DNA from: Sva-07 sp964549065
GTDB lineage: Bacteria > Actinomycetota > Acidimicrobiia > Acidimicrobiales > Ilumatobacteraceae
Assembly (NCBI GenBank): GCA_964549065.1
Contig: CAZJUC010000194.1
Coordinates: 1-6,312, forward strand
Length of the DNA stretch: 6,312 nt
Reading direction: 5' to 3'
Shown here piece by piece: positions 5,847 to 6,312 of this stretch. Under the pieces are notes generated by a model that was not told where the DNA came from, searched no databases, and saw nothing but the letters and a program-made list of their open reading frames with translations. The stretch's first letter is position 1, and each line of letters opens with the position of its first letter. Position numbers and translations under genes: made by a program.

Positions 5847-5852
5847 TAGCCT
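5847..5852 (+). promoter_or_regulatory. -10-like box TAGCCT for psuG
   Basis: TAGCCT matches TANNNT and ends 6 bases before the GTG at 5859. With no clear Shine-Dalgarno at proper spacing, a leaderless transcript is likely. The -35 position would fall in the 3' arm of hairpin 2, and no consensus is seen there. Confidence 0.45.
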
Positions 5853-5858
5853 GGCGGG

Positions 5859-6312
5859 GTGTTGACACCGGTCTGTTCCGAGGAAGTTCGCAGTGCGCTG
5901 GACGAGAGCGTGCCGATCGTGGCGCTCGAGTCGACGATCTTCTCGCACCTCGGGTTGCCGTCGCCCCACAACCGTGAGGCGCTGGAACGTTGCACCGCAG
6001 CAGTACGAGCCGGGGGAGCGGTGCCCGCGGTCACTGCGGTGCTCGACGGTGTGGTGCGCCTGGGGCTGAGCGACGACGAGCACGAGCGGATCCTCGGCCC
6101 GGCGCGCAAGGCAGCCGAGCGCGATGTCGCCGTCGCCGTCGGACAGCGATGGGACGTGGGCGCCACCACGGTGTCCGCGTCGGTGGCGATCGCTGCGGCG
6201 GCAGGCGTCAGCGTGTTCGCAACGGGTGGAATCGGTGGCGTCCACCGGGGAAGTGAGCTCACCGGCGACATCTCCGCCGACCTCGACGCGATCGCCTCGC
6301 ATCCGGTGATCA
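5859..6312 (+). CDS. psuG: Pseudouridine-5'-phosphate glycosidase, N-terminal part (runs off right edge)
   Basis: The frame is open from GTG 5859 to the window edge, 151 codons and one base, about half of the usual ~300 residues. The enzyme cleaves pseudouridine 5'-phosphate to uracil and ribose 5-phosphate, for salvage of the modified base. Family motifs are plain: VALESTIFSHLGLPSPHN (21-38), GGAVPAVTAVLDGVVRLGLS (52-71), GATTVSASVAIA (101-112), VFATGGIGGVHRG (119-131) and ELTGDISADL (133-142). By comparison with the E. coli enzyme from memory, E24 is the general acid, K84 a substrate contact and D137 the metal ligand. The nucleophilic lysine should lie just past the window. TTG at 5862 is an alternative start. 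A pseudouridine kinase (PsuK/PfkB family) often lies beside psuG and may follow outside the window. It seems unrelated to the sigma/anti-sigma pair, being separated by strong hairpins and its own promoter-like box. Confidence 0.95.
   Translation, partial: MLTPVCSEEVRSALDESVPIVALESTIFSHLGLPSPHNREALERCTAAVRAGGAVPAVTAVLDGVVRLGLSDDEHERILGPARKAAERDVAVAVGQRWDVGATTVSASVAIAAAAGVSVFATGGIGGVHRGSELTGDISADLDAIASHPVI

Overview
The window comes from a high-GC bacterium, most likely an actinobacterium. Coding is dense on both strands, GTG starts are common, and several genes show a TANNNT -10-like box only 6-7 bases before the start codon, which is typical of leaderless actinobacterial transcripts. An ECF sigma factor paired with an RskA-type anti-sigma factor fits the same group. 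The overall look resembles Acidimicrobiia (Ilumatobacter-like), but that is an inference from style, not a database match. No RNA genes, insertion sequences, CRISPR arrays or phage genes were seen.

Layout from left to right. Bases 1-1375 (minus) hold the N-terminal ~458 residues of an AddB-like, helicase-fold PD-(D/E)XK nuclease family protein whose C-terminus lies outside the window. A 49-base divergent promoter region separates it from a GNAT acetyltransferase (1425-1997, plus). That gene converges on ribulose-phosphate 3-epimerase rpe (2069-2755, minus) across a 71-base gap holding a long inverted repeat. Upstream of rpe on the same strand is a small, acidic, tryptophan-rich protein (2813-3013, minus). 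A 59-base divergent gap then leads to a TRAM-domain, iron-sulfur RNA uridine-C5 methyltransferase of the RlmD/TrmA family (3073-4278, plus). Next is a two-gene sigma/anti-sigma unit: a SigK-like ECF sigma factor (4314 or 4332 to 4910) and a single-pass RskA-like anti-sigma factor (4912-5685). A 173-base gap with two tandem hairpins built on a shared 27-base repeat separates this unit from the start of psuG, pseudouridine-5'-phosphate glycosidase (5859 to the window edge).

The genes are mostly housekeeping: DNA repair, the pentose phosphate pathway, RNA modification and pseudouridine salvage. The regulatory core is the sigK/rskA-like pair. RskA should hold the sigma factor at the membrane until a signal triggers release, and a SigK-type promoter-like sequence just before the sigma gene hints at autoregulation. 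The points most worth a second look are the tandem switch-like hairpins after rskA, the unusual start and promoter arrangement of the sigma gene, the recurring leaderless promoter layout, and a His-to-Gln change at a predicted metal ligand in Rpe. No clearly novel multi-gene system is visible.
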